Below, in pieces: positions 1-11,360 of a DNA stretch of 64,000 bases. The notes under the pieces are model-generated. The model saw nothing but the letters and a program-made list of their open reading frames with translations, was not told the origin of the DNA and searched no databases. The DNA lies in contig NZ_FXZH01000018.1 in assembly GCF_900169365.1 (NCBI RefSeq), positions 36,845 to 100,844 on the forward strand. Direction: 5' to 3'. Each line of letters opens with the position of its first letter. Position 1 is the first letter of the stretch. Source of the DNA: Brevibacterium sp. 239c (GTDB lineage Bacteria > Actinomycetota > Actinomycetes > Actinomycetales > Brevibacteriaceae). Position numbers and translations under genes: made by a program.

Positions 1-1
1 C

Positions 2-1702
<1,701 letters not shown>

Positions 1703-1705
<3 letters not shown>

Positions 1706-1732
1706 CGATCTGTGACGAGCCGTGATCTGGCG
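1703..1732 (+). repeat. Post-stop degenerate 10-nt repeats after ligA
   Basis: Starting on the stop codon, three consecutive 10-nt blocks resemble each other: TGACGATCTG, TGACGAGCCG, TGATCTGGCG. This is the weakest member of a pattern that recurs after many genes in the window (see findings). Confidence 0.35.
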
Positions 1733-1821
1733 CACTCCTGCCACGGATTCGTCACCGAATATCAAGGATCATCTCAGCAGCAGTGAAGTGGGGAAACAGT
1801 TTGATCTGGAAGAGTGATGGT

Positions 1822-2343
1822 ATGAAAGCAATTCCCCGATTGATTGCCGGCACTGCCGTCGTTCTCGCCGCAGTACTCACCACGGCACCGGTGACGGCAG
1901 GCATTGCCGACTACATCCTCAACCCCGGACAGCAGCCGATCAAACGTGCCGCTCCCGCACTGACCGGTTCCTCAGCTTCACCGCTCGCCCCCACCCGAAC
2001 CCGCGATGACGACAAGTCTCGCAACGGTGACACCACCGGCGACGACACTCGCAACGGTGATCAGAATCGTGAGAGTAACCACGCCGCCAATGCGCAGCCC
2101 CACACGGAGACGACGCCCGACGGCGGGCTCGACTTCGTCAGCGCCACGGCACCGAGTGAGAGTGCCGGTCTGGTGGCACACACCGTTGCCGACGCTCAAT
2201 CACGAGTCAACGACCTCGCCGGCGATCTGCAGGCAGGAGTCGCGTCCGGAGAGTTCTCCCAAGCTGACGCCGACAGGGTGCTCGGGGACATCTCGAGCTA
2301 CATCAGAGGCGAACGCACCTGGCCCGAACAGTCCGCCACCTGA
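1822..2343 (+). CDS. Small secreted protein of unknown function
   Basis: A 173-residue protein I do not recognise. The chosen ATG has GGAAG about nine bases upstream and begins directly with a signal peptide (MKAIPRLIAGTAVVLAAVL, then an APVTA-G cleavage-type site). An in-frame ATG 39 bases earlier has no ribosome site and would place 13 polar residues before the signal. The mature part is low-complexity and polar, rich in Asp, Asn, Arg and Thr (DDKSRNGDTTGDD), followed by a more regular C-terminal stretch of about 60 residues (VADAQSRVNDLAGDLQAG..) that could be helical. There is no cysteine lipobox or anchor, so it is probably released or wall-associated. It sits alone between ligA and the gat operon. 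Confidence 0.7.
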   Translation: MKAIPRLIAGTAVVLAAVLTTAPVTAGIADYILNPGQQPIKRAAPALTGSSASPLAPTRTRDDDKSRNGDTTGDDTRNGDQNRESNHAANAQPHTETTPDGGLDFVSATAPSESAGLVAHTVADAQSRVNDLAGDLQAGVASGEFSQADADRVLGDISSYIRGERTWPEQSAT

Positions 2344-2466
2344 GTGACCCGCCTCGGCGAAGCCACGCACTGATGCCCCGGCGAACCTCACATCGTTCCC
2401 TTCAGAACCGGTCCGGCAAAGAGACTAGACTTGCTGACGAGTAAACAGACCGATGAAAGGCAGGGA

Positions 2467-2772
2467 ATGACGGAGTCCTCCGCAATCACCCCCGAGCAAG
2501 TCGAGCATTTGGCTTCGCTGTCTCGGATCGCCATGGGCGAAGACGAGCTGAAATCGCTCGCCGGTGACCTGAGCACCATTTTGAGCAATGTTGCCAGGGT
2601 CAATGAAGTGGCCGGCGATGATGTGCCGGCAACCAGCCACCCGATCGCACTGTCGAACGTGCTGCGCCCCGATGTTGTGGGTGAGACCCTGACCAACGAG
2701 CAGGCTCTGGCCTCGGCCCCAGCATCTGCTGACGAGAAGTTCCTGGTCCCACAGATCCTTGGGGAGGAATGA
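2467..2772 (+). CDS. gatC: Asp/Glu-tRNA(Asn/Gln) amidotransferase subunit C
   Basis: GatC is the small structural subunit that wraps around GatA and GatB in the amidotransferase converting Glu-tRNA(Gln) to Gln-tRNA(Gln). This copy has 101 residues, the usual length. The family start ([17 protein letters not shown]) and C-terminal [10 protein letters not shown] are both clear. The ATG follows AAAGGCAGGG; an in-frame upstream start would add 12 unrelated residues. A TAGACT box at 2426-2431 lies about 35 bases upstream and could be the operon's -10. The stop codon overlaps the gatA start (TGATG), so the two are translationally coupled. Confidence 0.95.
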   Translation: MTESSAITPEQVEHLASLSRIAMGEDELKSLAGDLSTILSNVARVNEVAGDDVPATSHPIALSNVLRPDVVGETLTNEQALASAPASADEKFLVPQILGEE

Positions 2773-4274
2773 TGAGCGAACTGATCAATAAGAGCGCCCT
2801 CGAACTCGCCGCAGGATTGAAAGCCGGCGAGTTCTCCTCCGTCGCGGTGACCCAGGCTCACCTGGATCGCATCCACGCTACCGAAGCAGACTTCGGTTCG
2901 TTCATCACCGTCACCGACGAACTTGCGCTGGAGACGGCGAAGTCGGTCGACGCCAAGCGCAGCGCCGGCGAAGAGGTTCACGCCCTGGCCGGAGTGCCCG
3001 TGGCGCTCAAGGACCTCATCGTCACCGAAGGTGTGGCCACGACCGCGGCGTCGAAGATGCTCGAGAACTGGGTTCCACCCTACGAATCGACCGTGCATAA
3101 CAAGGTCAAGGCCGCCGGACTCCCTGTCCTGGGCAAGACCAACCTCGACGAGTTCGCCATGGGTTCGACGACCGAGCACTCTGCTTTCGGCATCACCCGT
3201 AACCCGTGGAACCTCGAGCACGTGCCCGGGGGCTCCTCCGGCGGTGCGGCCGCTGCTCTCGCAGGTTTCCAGGCTCCGCTGTCGGTCGGCACGGACACCG
3301 GCGGTTCGGTGCGACAGCCTGCCGCGTTCACCGGAACTGTCGGTGTGAAGCCGACCTACGGTTCGATCTCCCGCTTCGGCATCATCGCCATGGCCTCAAG
3401 CCTCGACCAGGTCGGACCCATGGGCCGCAACGTCGCCGACGCCGCAGCTCTGCACGAGCTGCTCGCCGGTCACGACCCGCTCGACTCGACCTCGCTGCCG
3501 GACCCGGTGGCAGGGTTCGTCTCGGCGGCACAGACATCGAACCTGGGGGGCAAGAAGCTCGGCGTCATCAAGCAGCTGCGTGGTGAGGGCTACCAGGACG
3601 GCGTCCGCGATGTGTTCTCGACCGCCCTCGACGTGGCGGCTGCGGCCGGTGCTGAAATCGTGGAGGTCGACTGCCCCTCGATCTCCTACGCACTCGACGC
3701 CTACTACCTCCTCATGCCCTCCGAAGTGTCGTCGAACCTGGCCCGCTACGACGGTATGCGCTACGGACTGCGGGTCGAGCCCGAGTCCGGTCCGGTCACC
3801 GCTGAGACGGTCATGGCAGCGACCCGTGCTGCCGGTTTCGGTGATGAGGTCAAACGCCGCATCATCCTCGGCACCTATGCACTCTCCGCCGGCTACTACG
3901 ACGCCTACTACGGGTCTGCCCAGAAGATCCGCACCCTGGTGCAGAATGACTTCACCAAGGCGTTCGAGTCCTGCGACGTCCTCGTCTCACCGACGGCACC
4001 GACGACGGCTCTGAAGTTCGGCGCGGAGGCGGCATCCGACCCGATGGCCCTCTACCTCGGCGACGTGGCGACGATCCCAGCCAACCTGGCCGGAATCCCC
4101 GGACTCTCCCTGCCAGCAGGACTGGCCGACGGTCTGCCCGTCGGATTCCAGATCCTCGCCCCGGCACGACAGGACGTGAAGATGTACGAGGTGGCCGGCC
4201 CACTCGAAGCCGCCTTGGAAGCCTCCGGGACTCGAGTGCTCGATACTCTCGCGGAAGGACTGACCACCAAGTGA
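2772..4274 (+). CDS. gatA: Asp/Glu-tRNA(Asn/Gln) amidotransferase subunit A (glutaminase)
   Basis: GatA hydrolyses glutamine and passes the ammonia through the complex to GatB. It belongs to the amidase-signature family. The Ser-cisSer-Lys triad is visible as Lys80 (VALKDLI), Ser155 ([10 protein letters not shown]) and Ser179 ([11 protein letters not shown]), with the expected spacing; 500 residues is typical. Two ATGs stand in tandem. The second is preferred because GGAGG at 2763-2767 lies too close to the first. The C-terminus is complete and the stop overlaps the GTG of gatB. Cytoplasmic enzyme. Confidence 0.97.
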   Translation: MSELINKSALELAAGLKAGEFSSVAVTQAHLDRIHATEADFGSFITVTDELALETAKSVDAKRSAGEEVHALAGVPVALKDLIVTEGVATTAASKMLENWVPPYESTVHNKVKAAGLPVLGKTNLDEFAMGSTTEHSAFGITRNPWNLEHVPGGSSGGAAAALAGFQAPLSVGTDTGGSVRQPAAFTGTVGVKPTYGSISRFGIIAMASSLDQVGPMGRNVADAAALHELLAGHDPLDSTSLPDPVAGFVSAAQTSNLGGKKLGVIKQLRGEGYQDGVRDVFSTALDVAAAAGAEIVEVDCPSISYALDAYYLLMPSEVSSNLARYDGMRYGLRVEPESGPVTAETVMAATRAAGFGDEVKRRIILGTYALSAGYYDAYYGSAQKIRTLVQNDFTKAFESCDVLVSPTAPTTALKFGAEAASDPMALYLGDVATIPANLAGIPGLSLPAGLADGLPVGFQILAPARQDVKMYEVAGPLEAALEASGTRVLDTLAEGLTTK

Positions 4275-5752
4275 AATACGAAGACGCGATCAAGAAATAC
4301 GATCCGGTCATCGGCATCGAGGTCCACGTCGAACTGGGCACCGCGACGAAGATGTTCGACGCCGCACCCAACACCTTCGGCGGGGGACCGAACACCAACA
4401 TCACCCCCACCTCCTTGGGGCTGCCCGGCTCACTTCCCGTCGTCAACGAGAAGGGCGTCGAGTACGCGATCAAGATCGGCCTGGCACTGGGCTGCGAGAT
4501 CGCGGAGACCTGCCGTTTCGCCCGGAAGAACTACTTCTACCCGGACGTGCCCAAGGACTTCCAGACAAGCCAGTCCGATGAGCCCATTGCGGCCGAGGGA
4601 CAGGTCGAGATCGAACTCGAAGACGGAACGATGTTCACCATCCCTGTCGAGCGCGCTCACATGGAGGAAGACGCCGGCAAGAACACACACATCGGCGGCG
4701 CCACCGGTCGCATCCACGGAGCCGACCATTCCCTGGTCGACTACAACCGTGCCGGTGTGCCCCTGGTTGAGATCGTGACCCACCCGATCACCGGGACAGG
4801 GGATCGGGCCGCCGAGGTGGCTTCCACCTACGTACGGACCCTGCGCGACATCTTCCGTGCCCTCGACGTCTCCGAAGCACGCATGGAACAGGGCAACGTC
4901 CGTGCCGACGTCAACGTGTCCCTGCGCGAGAGCCCCGATGCTCCACTGGGCACCCGCACAGAGACGAAGAACGTCAACTCCTTCCGCTCGATCGAACGTG
5001 CGGTCCGCTACGAGATCGCCCGCCAGGCGACCCGTCTGGAAGCCGGCGAGAAGATCGTGCAGGAGACCCGTCACTTCCACGAAGGCACGGGGGAAACGTC
5101 ATCGGGGCGTCCGAAGTCAGATGCCGATGACTACCGGTACTTCCCGGAGCCGGACCTCGTTCCGCTTGTGCCCAGCCGTGATTGGGTCGAAGAGCTGCGG
5201 GCGACTCTGCCCGAGCTGCCGGCCCAGAAACGCCGTCGCCTTGCAGGCGTGTGGGGCTTCTCCGATCTGGAGATGCGCGACGTCGTCAACGCAGGTCTGC
5301 TCGAAGCCATTGAGGACACTGTGAGCGCGGGCGCCAAGCCCGCCGCAGCACGCAAATGGTGGACCGGTGAGGTGGCCAGGTTGGCCAACCAGAAGGAACA
5401 GCATCCCACTGAGCTTGTCACACCGGACCAGGTCGCAGCCCTGATCGGGCTGATCAACGACGGCAAGCTCAACGACAAGCTCGCGAAGGACGTCCTCACA
5501 GCTGTGGCCGACGGAGAAGGCGAACCCGCCGAGGTGATGAGCGCCCGTGGTCTCGAGATCGTCGAAGACACCGGTGCACTCGAAGCCGCAGTCGAGGAGG
5601 CCATCGCTGCCAACCCTGACGTGGTCGAGAAGATCAAGGGCGGAAAGATGCAGGCCATCGGTGCCCTGATGGGACCGATTATGAAGGCCACCCGCGGTCA
5701 GGCCGATGCCGGAAAGGCCAAGGATCTGATCCTTGCCAAGATCAACGGCTGA
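4271..5752 (+). CDS. gatB: Asp/Glu-tRNA(Asn/Gln) amidotransferase subunit B
   Basis: GatB binds the misacylated tRNA, activates its glutamyl side chain with ATP and performs amidation. It has 493 residues with the family hallmarks [11 protein letters not shown] near the N-terminus, [14 protein letters not shown] around residue 85, [15 protein letters not shown] near 160 and [10 protein letters not shown] near 290. The C-terminal 150 residues form the helical YqeY-like tRNA-tail domain. It starts at GTG in a 4-nt overlap with gatA. With gltX and a tRNA-Gln gene in the same window, this supports the indirect Gln-tRNA route; use for Asn-tRNA as well cannot be judged here. Confidence 0.97.
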   Translation: MKYEDAIKKYDPVIGIEVHVELGTATKMFDAAPNTFGGGPNTNITPTSLGLPGSLPVVNEKGVEYAIKIGLALGCEIAETCRFARKNYFYPDVPKDFQTSQSDEPIAAEGQVEIELEDGTMFTIPVERAHMEEDAGKNTHIGGATGRIHGADHSLVDYNRAGVPLVEIVTHPITGTGDRAAEVASTYVRTLRDIFRALDVSEARMEQGNVRADVNVSLRESPDAPLGTRTETKNVNSFRSIERAVRYEIARQATRLEAGEKIVQETRHFHEGTGETSSGRPKSDADDYRYFPEPDLVPLVPSRDWVEELRATLPELPAQKRRRLAGVWGFSDLEMRDVVNAGLLEAIEDTVSAGAKPAAARKWWTGEVARLANQKEQHPTELVTPDQVAALIGLINDGKLNDKLAKDVLTAVADGEGEPAEVMSARGLEIVEDTGALEAAVEEAIAANPDVVEKIKGGKMQAIGALMGPIMKATRGQADAGKAKDLILAKING

Positions 5753-5760
5753 GTTCGCAG

Positions 5761-5816
5761 TCGTCTGACAAGGATCGGTCGACTGAACAGGATCAGGCGA
5801 CTGAACAGAACTCAGG
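5761..5816 (+). repeat. Degenerate tandem repeat after gatB
   Basis: Three consecutive units of 18-19 nt, each containing an ACTGA/TCTGA core: TCGTCTGACAAGGATCGG, TCGACTGAACAGGATCAGG and CGACTGAACAGAACTCAGG. They start eight bases after the gatB stop codon. Part of the post-stop repeat pattern described in findings. Confidence 0.6.
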
Positions 5817-5823
5817 ATTGATC

Positions 5824-5874
5824 CAGCCACACCCTCTAGACTTGAACATCAAAGAAGTCCGGAGGGTGTGGCTG
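5824..5874. terminator. 13-bp perfect inverted repeat, probable gatCAB terminator
   Basis: The arms at 5824-5836 and 5862-5874 are perfectly complementary over 13 bp with a 25-nt loop. Only a weak T/C-rich stretch follows. Its position just after gatB suggests a terminator. A TAGACT box lies in the loop, so it could alternatively shape the 5' leader of the next gene. Confidence 0.55.
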
Positions 5875-5966
5875 TTCTCATTCTCACGGGCCAGGTGCTG
5901 ACTTCGCCGGGCATAGAACCGGTGGATTCGGCGTGCGGGTGCCATCCGTATGTGGAGGTGAATGCG

Positions 5967-7049
5967 GTGTCCCAGTCGTGGAAGTCGTTGTGGAAGAGCG
6001 AATGCGGGAAGTCTCTCCCGGTCTATCGCGTCCTCGTGCCCGAAAGCGTCAACAAGGGCATCATGAAGGCCTGGAATGCTCGCGGTTACCGCTACACCGC
6101 GGGGTCCCCGAGCGCGATCATGCTCACCGGGGGAATGCGCCGAAACTTCTTCCGCTCCAGCATGCTCTTCAAAGGCGGAACCGGAACCGGAGCCGCTGTC
6201 ACAGCCGGCTTTGCCGCCCCCGGTGGACTGGCACTGCTGTCGGGCTTCGCCGATGCTGCACTGGCTTTCGGGGCGCTCGGGGGAGTGACTGCAGTGGGGA
6301 CAGGTGTGTTCGCGGCAGTCACCGGACCGAAGTACTTCCGTGACCCCAAACGGTTGAGCCGGAAGAACCGCGCTCAGGTAGGACAAGCGCAGTGGATCAC
6401 TCCGGCGTCGCTGGGATTCCAGCCTGGCCGCAAGGAAAGCCGCGACACCGACGAACAACGACTGTTCCACCTCGCAGTGACCATCGCGCGCAAGATTGTG
6501 CGCACACGAGCCTGGACCCACCCGATCCTGCGTGACCATGTCTCACGTGTCGATCTTGACCATGCTGTCGCCTCAATCGGTGTGCGGTTGGCCGAACTGG
6601 TTCGGCTGCGTGAAGAGATTGAGAGCATCAGGGACGAAGGAACCGCGAAGTCGGTGGAGACGTACCTGTCGAAACTTGCTGTGGCCTTCACCTCGATGGC
6701 CAACCGGGTGCTGTCCATGCATGAGTACTACGAGCGTCTGACCGAACTCGACCAGCAGCTGATGCTGCTTCACAATTCCGAACGCTCACGTGAACTCGGC
6801 GACCGGGTCCTCGATGTTCTGTCCCGGACAGCGGCCGATGACTCCGCGGACTGGCAATTCAGAGAGCTGCGGATCGACGCCGAGTCGCAGTCATCGATCA
6901 TCTCCGGTCTTGTCGCCGAGCTCGACCAGACAGCAGACGACTTCGACGATTTCGACGCACGTCTGGCCGCTGCCCAGGAGTCGATCGACGCAATGGAATC
7001 CGCACCGTCCTCCTCATCCTCACCGGAAGACGACCGCCGGCCGGAGTGA
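5967..7049 (+). CDS. Unknown protein with glycine/alanine-rich membrane segment
   Basis: A 360-residue protein I do not recognise. I place the start at GTG because GGAGG stands eight bases upstream. Earlier in-frame starts would encode residues overlapping the inverted repeat and have badly spaced ribosome sites. The N-terminal 90 residues are soluble-looking (SLPVYRVLVPESVNKGIMKAW). Residues around 75-125 form a Gly/Ala-rich hydrophobic stretch (GTGAAVTAGFAAPGG...GGVTAVGTGVFAAV), plausibly two membrane passes. The last 200 residues are charged, helical and coiled-coil-like (LAELVRLREEIESIRDE, LTELDQQLMLLHNSE), ending in an acidic Ser-rich tail. It may be an envelope-associated scaffold, but no function can be assigned. 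Confidence 0.75.
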   Translation: MSQSWKSLWKSECGKSLPVYRVLVPESVNKGIMKAWNARGYRYTAGSPSAIMLTGGMRRNFFRSSMLFKGGTGTGAAVTAGFAAPGGLALLSGFADAALAFGALGGVTAVGTGVFAAVTGPKYFRDPKRLSRKNRAQVGQAQWITPASLGFQPGRKESRDTDEQRLFHLAVTIARKIVRTRAWTHPILRDHVSRVDLDHAVASIGVRLAELVRLREEIESIRDEGTAKSVETYLSKLAVAFTSMANRVLSMHEYYERLTELDQQLMLLHNSERSRELGDRVLDVLSRTAADDSADWQFRELRIDAESQSSIISGLVAELDQTADDFDDFDARLAAAQESIDAMESAPSSSSSPEDDRRPE

Positions 7050-7085
7050 TCCGTCTGCAGTCAGCCGGGCGAACTCAGTGCCGAC

Positions 7086-7658
7086 TCAGTGACCGAACGG
7101 ATCGGGGTCGACGCCGGGCATCCATGAACGCCCGGGAACGGTGTATCCGTTGGCGGCCTGCTCCTTCTTCCACTTCTTAGACCAGCGCTTGTCGAGACGA
7201 TCGACATAGAGCATGCCCTGCAGATGATCGTATTCGTGCTGCATGATGCGCGCGAACCACCCTTCGGCGGTCAGAGACACCGACTGGCCGGTCTCATCGA
7301 GACCATTGACCGTGACCCGCTCCGCGCGTTTGAGCGGAAAGTCGAGGCTGGGCACCGAGAGACATCCCTCGGTCTCCTCGTCGGGATCCGGGCGGGTATC
7401 GGGAACCTTCGAGGCGATGAGCAGCGGGTTGATGAAGGTGCCGCGTCTGCGGACTCCGTCATCATCCTCGGCGTTGAAGACGAAGATGCGTTTGCCCACG
7501 CCGATCTGGGGAGCGGCCAGACCGACACCATTGCTGGCGTCGAGGGTCTCGTGCATATCAGCGATGAGGGTTGCGAGTTCGTCGTCGAAGTCAGTGACCT
7601 TCTCCGCACGCTGATGCAGAACAGGTTCTCCGTAGATGACGATGGGATGAATAGCCAT
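7086..7658 (-). CDS. def: Peptide deformylase
   Basis: Removes the formyl group from the initiator methionine of nascent proteins. All three metal-site motifs are present: GVGLAAPQIG, EGCLSVPS (Cys ligand) and QHEYDHLQG (two His ligands and the catalytic Glu). It has 190 residues. The start MAIHPIVIYG is chosen by homology; the frame stays open a further 73 codons upstream, but that stretch does not look like deformylase. There is no Shine-Dalgarno. TACGAT lies seven bases before the ATG, so the mRNA is probably leaderless. The gene points away from cysK across a roughly 500-bp gap. Confidence 0.96.
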   Translation of the reverse strand: MAIHPIVIYGEPVLHQRAEKVTDFDDELATLIADMHETLDASNGVGLAAPQIGVGKRIFVFNAEDDDGVRRRGTFINPLLIASKVPDTRPDPDEETEGCLSVPSLDFPLKRAERVTVNGLDETGQSVSLTAEGWFARIMQHEYDHLQGMLYVDRLDKRWSKKWKKEQAANGYTVPGRSWMPGVDPDPFGH

Positions 7659-8160
7659 GAGGACAATCGTATCGGCTTTCCCGCCGCGTTCCGTCTGCGA
7701 AGAGTTCATCCGAGCGCTCACCTGCCCGCCTGTCGTTCCACAAGGAATTCTGCGCTCCGACCATCTCCCTGACCACCCCGGCGTCTCATATTCGCGTCTG
7801 AGCAGCCGTGCGGCTGGACTGGCGATGGGCACCGGAACCGTAGAGTTAAGAGAGCTGACAGTGAAGAAATCCACCACAATTGTTCAGCGGTTCGGCCGCT
7901 CGACGCGTTCAGCGCCACGGTGCGAGGCGCGCAGTTGATCGCCTATGACGCGCCATGACATCATATTTCGCCGGAAGCGAACATGGATTGTTGAGCAACC
8001 ATCTCGGGAACAACAGCAGGTGGCGGGTGGTTATGATGGTGTCGAACCGTCTCGGTCCACGAGATGAGATCAGCAGCTGAAGCCTTTGGCTGGTGGTTGA
8101 GTGACGTCTTCGTCACAGCCCTCACTGCCGGGCGAACAATTAAGCGTGAAAGGACATGTC
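7659..8160. other. def-cysK divergent intergenic region
   Basis: About 500 bases without a convincing gene. Open frames exist on both strands but match no family and lack ribosome sites. The def -10 (ATCGTA on the plus strand, 7666-7671) is at one end. Near the cysK end, 8101-8116 is a small perfect hairpin (GTGACG-tctt-CGTCAC) that could be an operator or leader structure for cysteine control. I see no recognisable riboswitch. Confidence 0.4.
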
Positions 8161-9087
8161 TTGACCATCTTCAACAATGTTTCCGAACTGGTCGGCCGCA
8201 CACCGCTGATTCGTGTGAACAAGGCCAGCGAACGCTCCGGCGCGGAGATCGTCGCCAAGCTGGAATCCTACAATCCTGCGAACTCGGTCAAGGACCGCAT
8301 CGGCGTCGCGATGATCGATGCCGCCGAAGCTTCGGGAGAGCTCAAGCCGGGCGGAACGGTCGTCGAGGCCACGTCGGGCAACACCGGTATCGCATTGGCG
8401 ATGGTGGGCACTTCGCGCGGATACAAGGTTCTGCTGACGATGCCGGAGTCCATGTCGAAGGAACGCCGCGCCCTGCTGCGTGCCTTCGGTGCCGAGCTCG
8501 TCCTCACCGACAAGGCCCAGGGCATGAAGGGTGCTGTCGACAAGGCTGAAGAGATCGCAGCAGATGGTGCCGTCCTCGTCCGCCAGTTCGAGAACCAGGC
8601 CAACGCTGACATCCATCGCACCACCACCGGCCCCGAGATCCTCGCCGACACCGACGGCAAGGTCGACATCTTCGTCTCGGGCATCGGAACCGGCGGAACC
8701 ATCACCGGTGCCGGAGCCGCACTGCGCGAGGCGAACCCTGACGTCAAGATCGTTGCCGTCGAACCCGCTGCATCGGCACTGCTCTCCGGTGGTAAAGCCG
8801 GCCCGCACACCATTCAGGGACTGGGCGCGAACTTCGTCCCCGGCGTGCTCGACACGAAGATCTACGACGAAGTCGTGACCATTGAGAACGATGACGCCTT
8901 CACCCGCGCCCGCGAGGTTGCGAAGGAAGAGGGGCTGCTCGTCGGAATCTCCTCCGGTGCCGCACTTGTGGCAGCCGAAGAGCTGGGTGCACGCCCGGAG
9001 AACGCAGGCAAGCGCATCGTCGTGATTCTGCCCGACTTCGGTGAGCGCTACCTGACCACACCGCTGTTCGCCGAGTACATGGACTGA
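8161..9087 (+). CDS. cysK: Cysteine synthase A (O-acetylserine sulfhydrylase)
   Basis: A PLP enzyme that makes cysteine from O-acetylserine and sulfide. The 308 residues include the PLP lysine at about position 44 (NPANSVKDR), the substrate loop [10 protein letters not shown] and the phosphate-binding [13 protein letters not shown]. The start is TTG: AAAGGA stands six bases upstream and the protein then begins with the family-typical [17 protein letters not shown]. It is followed by cysE on the same strand, separated by a strong hairpin, so the pathway's last two steps are adjacent. Confidence 0.95.
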   Translation: MTIFNNVSELVGRTPLIRVNKASERSGAEIVAKLESYNPANSVKDRIGVAMIDAAEASGELKPGGTVVEATSGNTGIALAMVGTSRGYKVLLTMPESMSKERRALLRAFGAELVLTDKAQGMKGAVDKAEEIAADGAVLVRQFENQANADIHRTTTGPEILADTDGKVDIFVSGIGTGGTITGAGAALREANPDVKIVAVEPAASALLSGGKAGPHTIQGLGANFVPGVLDTKIYDEVVTIENDDAFTRAREVAKEEGLLVGISSGAALVAAEELGARPENAGKRIVVILPDFGERYLTTPLFAEYMD

Positions 9088-9138
9088 ACAGAGGAATTTG
9101 GACTGGGCACTGCCTGAGGCGGATGCCGATTCCGCGGT

Positions 9139-9172
9139 GTGAGGGCGCCAAACACATGTTTGGCGCCCTCAC
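9139..9172. terminator. 16-bp perfect hairpin between cysK and cysE
   Basis: The arms at 9139-9154 and 9157-9172 are exactly complementary and nearly abut, giving a very stable GC-rich stem. No T-run follows, as is common for actinobacterial terminators. It probably ends most cysK transcripts and lowers cysE expression, or protects the upstream mRNA from 3' decay. Confidence 0.7.
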
Positions 9173-9214
9173 GGCATAGAGGATTGACGATCACGAGCAC
9201 GAAGGACTGTTGAG

Positions 9215-9895
9215 ATGAAGGCACTGTGGACTGCAGCTGCTGCGGCGATCGGCGCGGTCGCCTATGGGCTGAGCCGCCCGGGGGTGCGCGCAACTCTGCG
9301 CGAAGATCTCGATACCGTGCGCAGGCGTGACCCTGCGGCCACCAGCGATTTCGTCTCGCTGGTCTCCTATCCGGGCATGCATGCGATCTGGGCGCACCGC
9401 GGTTTGCACCGACTGTGGCAGAACGACACCACGAAGGTGCCCGCCAGGCTGATGTCTCAGGCCGTGAGGACCCTGACGGGAGTGGAGATCCACCCCGGCG
9501 CGCAGATCGGGCGACGCTTCTTCATCGACCACGCCAACGGAGTCGTCATCGGCGAGACCTCGGAGATAGGCGACGACGTGATGCTCTACCATCAGGTCAC
9601 CTTGGGCGGGACGTCGATGGAGCAGGCGAAGCGGCACCCGACCATCGGCAATCACGTCCTCGTCGGGGCCGGGGCGAAGATCCTGGGCCCTGTCGTTGTG
9701 GGCGACAATTCCTCGGTCGGCGCGAATGCTGTCGTCGTCAAAGACGTCGCCGCCGACTCGAGTGCGGTCGGAATCCCCGCGAAGGTCAGGCCGTATAAGA
9801 AGTCCACCGGCGCCGAGGCGGTCGCCACGGAATCCGGTGACACCAGTTCCAAGTACGCCGACTTCGAACTGATCGACCCCGCCATCTGGATCTGA
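9215..9895 (+). CDS. cysE: Serine O-acetyltransferase
   Basis: Transfers acetyl from acetyl-CoA to serine, making O-acetylserine for CysK. It has 226 residues. An N-terminal helical part ([19 protein letters not shown], then [16 protein letters not shown]) is followed by left-handed beta-helix hexapeptide repeats ([58 protein letters not shown]). The last 35 residues ([17 protein letters not shown]..) are an acidic tail beyond the usual end; such tails can dock into CysK. GAAGGA precedes the ATG. Confidence 0.94.
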   Translation: MKALWTAAAAAIGAVAYGLSRPGVRATLREDLDTVRRRDPAATSDFVSLVSYPGMHAIWAHRGLHRLWQNDTTKVPARLMSQAVRTLTGVEIHPGAQIGRRFFIDHANGVVIGETSEIGDDVMLYHQVTLGGTSMEQAKRHPTIGNHVLVGAGAKILGPVVVGDNSSVGANAVVVKDVAADSSAVGIPAKVRPYKKSTGAEAVATESGDTSSKYADFELIDPAIWI

Positions 9896-10110
9896 GCCAG
9901 AGGCCCACTCACCGAGGCCACCCGTCACCACTGCCACCCGCAGCAGCAGTCATCGCCGGGTCCACCCAGCCGACATCCCCGGAGGATTTCGACTGGGAGG
10001 GCCTGGCGGTTTTCGACTATGAAGGGTCGGCGATTGCTGTGTCTCGGCTTCCCCGAATCTTGTGTGACAAGGCTCGGGAATACTTCACGCATACTGTCTG
10101 TTAAACTTTC

Positions 10111-10133
10111 AACTAGTTACTTCAAAACTGAAG
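10111..10133. promoter_or_regulatory. Candidate operator before the monooxygenase operon
   Basis: An AT-rich island in a GC-rich intergenic region holds two close palindromes, AACTAGTT (10111-10118) and CTTCA-aaac-TGAAG (10120-10133). A TAAACT box (10102-10107) just upstream could be a -10. The operon's third gene encodes a MarR-type repressor, so this is a reasonable autoregulatory site. The link is inference. Confidence 0.4.
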
Positions 10134-10181
10134 CAATTCAGTTCGACGAGGGTTCGCGAGCGGCGAGCAGAAGGAGCAGAC

Positions 10182-11360
10182 ATGGAATTAGGAATCTTCA
10201 CCATCGGAGATGTCACCACCGATCCCACCAATGGGTCCACGGTGTCTGAGAATCAGCGGATCAAGAACACTGTCGAGATCGCCAAGAAGGCCGAGGAAGT
10301 CGGCCTCGACGTCTTCGCCACCGGTCAGCACCACAACCCGCCGTTCGTCGCCCCCGCGAACCCGCCGGTCCTGCTCTCACACATCGCGGCACAGACGGAG
10401 AAGCTGCGTCTGTCGACAGCCACCACGTTGATCACCACCACCGACCCGGTGCGCATCGCAGAGGATTACGCCTATGCTCAGCACCTTTCCGATGGCCGCA
10501 TCAGCCTGGTCATGGGACGCGGCAACACGGGTCCAGTCTACCCCTGGTTCGGCAAGGACATCCGTTCGGGCATTCCACTGGCGGTCGAGAACTACAACCT
10601 GCTCTACCGCCTCTGGCGTGAGAAGAACATCGATTGGGAAGGCAAGTTCCGCACGCCTCTGGGCGGGTTCACCGTGACACCGACACCACTCGATGACGTT
10701 CCACCCTTCGTGTGGCATGGCTCGATCCGCAGCCCCGAGATCGCTGAACAGGCCGCGTACTACGGTGACGGATACTTCCACAACAATATCTTCTGGCCCG
10801 TGTCGCACACCGCCCGCATGGTCCAGCTCTACCGCCAGCGCTACGAATACTACGGACACGGCGCGGCGCACCAGGCGATCGTCGGACTCGGCGGTCAGGT
10901 GTTCATGCGCAAGAACTCGCAGGACGCCGTCAACGAGTTCCGTCCCTACTTCGACAACGCACCGGTCTACGGGCATGGACCCAGCCTCGAAGACTTCTCG
11001 ACGCAGACCCCGCTGACCGTGGGATCGCCGCAGCAGGTCATCGAACGCACACTGAGCTTCCGCGACTGGGCCGGGGACTACCAGCGTCAGCTCTTCCTCA
11101 TCGACCATGCGGGACTGCCGCAGAAGACGGTGCTGGAACAGCTCGACCTCCTCGGCGAGGAAGTCGTGCCGGTCTTGCGGAAGGAATTTGCGAAGGACCG
11201 TCCGGCCGATGTCCCCGATGCACCGACACACGAATCCCTCGTCATCCGCCACCGCGAGGGTCGGGACCCTATCCCCGGCGGTGGCCCCGGATCGCGTGCC
11301 TATGCCGATCGTCAGGCCAGGGCCGCGGAGCAGACTGCCACGGAAGGAGCTGATCGCTGA
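10182..11360 (+). CDS. Luciferase-like FMN-dependent monooxygenase, CE1758 type
   Basis: A flavin-dependent oxidoreductase of the bacterial-luciferase TIM-barrel superfamily, 392 residues. Family features are the LGIFTIGDVTTDP start, the flavin-pocket stretch DVFATGQHHNPPF, LSTATTLITTTDPVRIAEDYA and ISLVMGRGNTGPVYPWFG. The C-terminal 45 residues are polar and probably disordered. AAGGAG precedes the ATG, and the stop overlaps the reductase start (TGATG). The paired reductase supplies reduced FMN. The substrate is unknown; I recognise the pair as the CE1758/CE1759 arrangement of corynebacteria and relatives. Confidence 0.88.
   Translation: MELGIFTIGDVTTDPTNGSTVSENQRIKNTVEIAKKAEEVGLDVFATGQHHNPPFVAPANPPVLLSHIAAQTEKLRLSTATTLITTTDPVRIAEDYAYAQHLSDGRISLVMGRGNTGPVYPWFGKDIRSGIPLAVENYNLLYRLWREKNIDWEGKFRTPLGGFTVTPTPLDDVPPFVWHGSIRSPEIAEQAAYYGDGYFHNNIFWPVSHTARMVQLYRQRYEYYGHGAAHQAIVGLGGQVFMRKNSQDAVNEFRPYFDNAPVYGHGPSLEDFSTQTPLTVGSPQQVIERTLSFRDWAGDYQRQLFLIDHAGLPQKTVLEQLDLLGEEVVPVLRKEFAKDRPADVPDAPTHESLVIRHREGRDPIPGGGPGSRAYADRQARAAEQTATEGADR

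Noticed and set aside
7659..7877. A 73-codon N-terminal extension of peptide deformylase
   Set aside because: The frame is open but the residues are unlike any deformylase, and the -10 box at 7666-7671 lies inside it.
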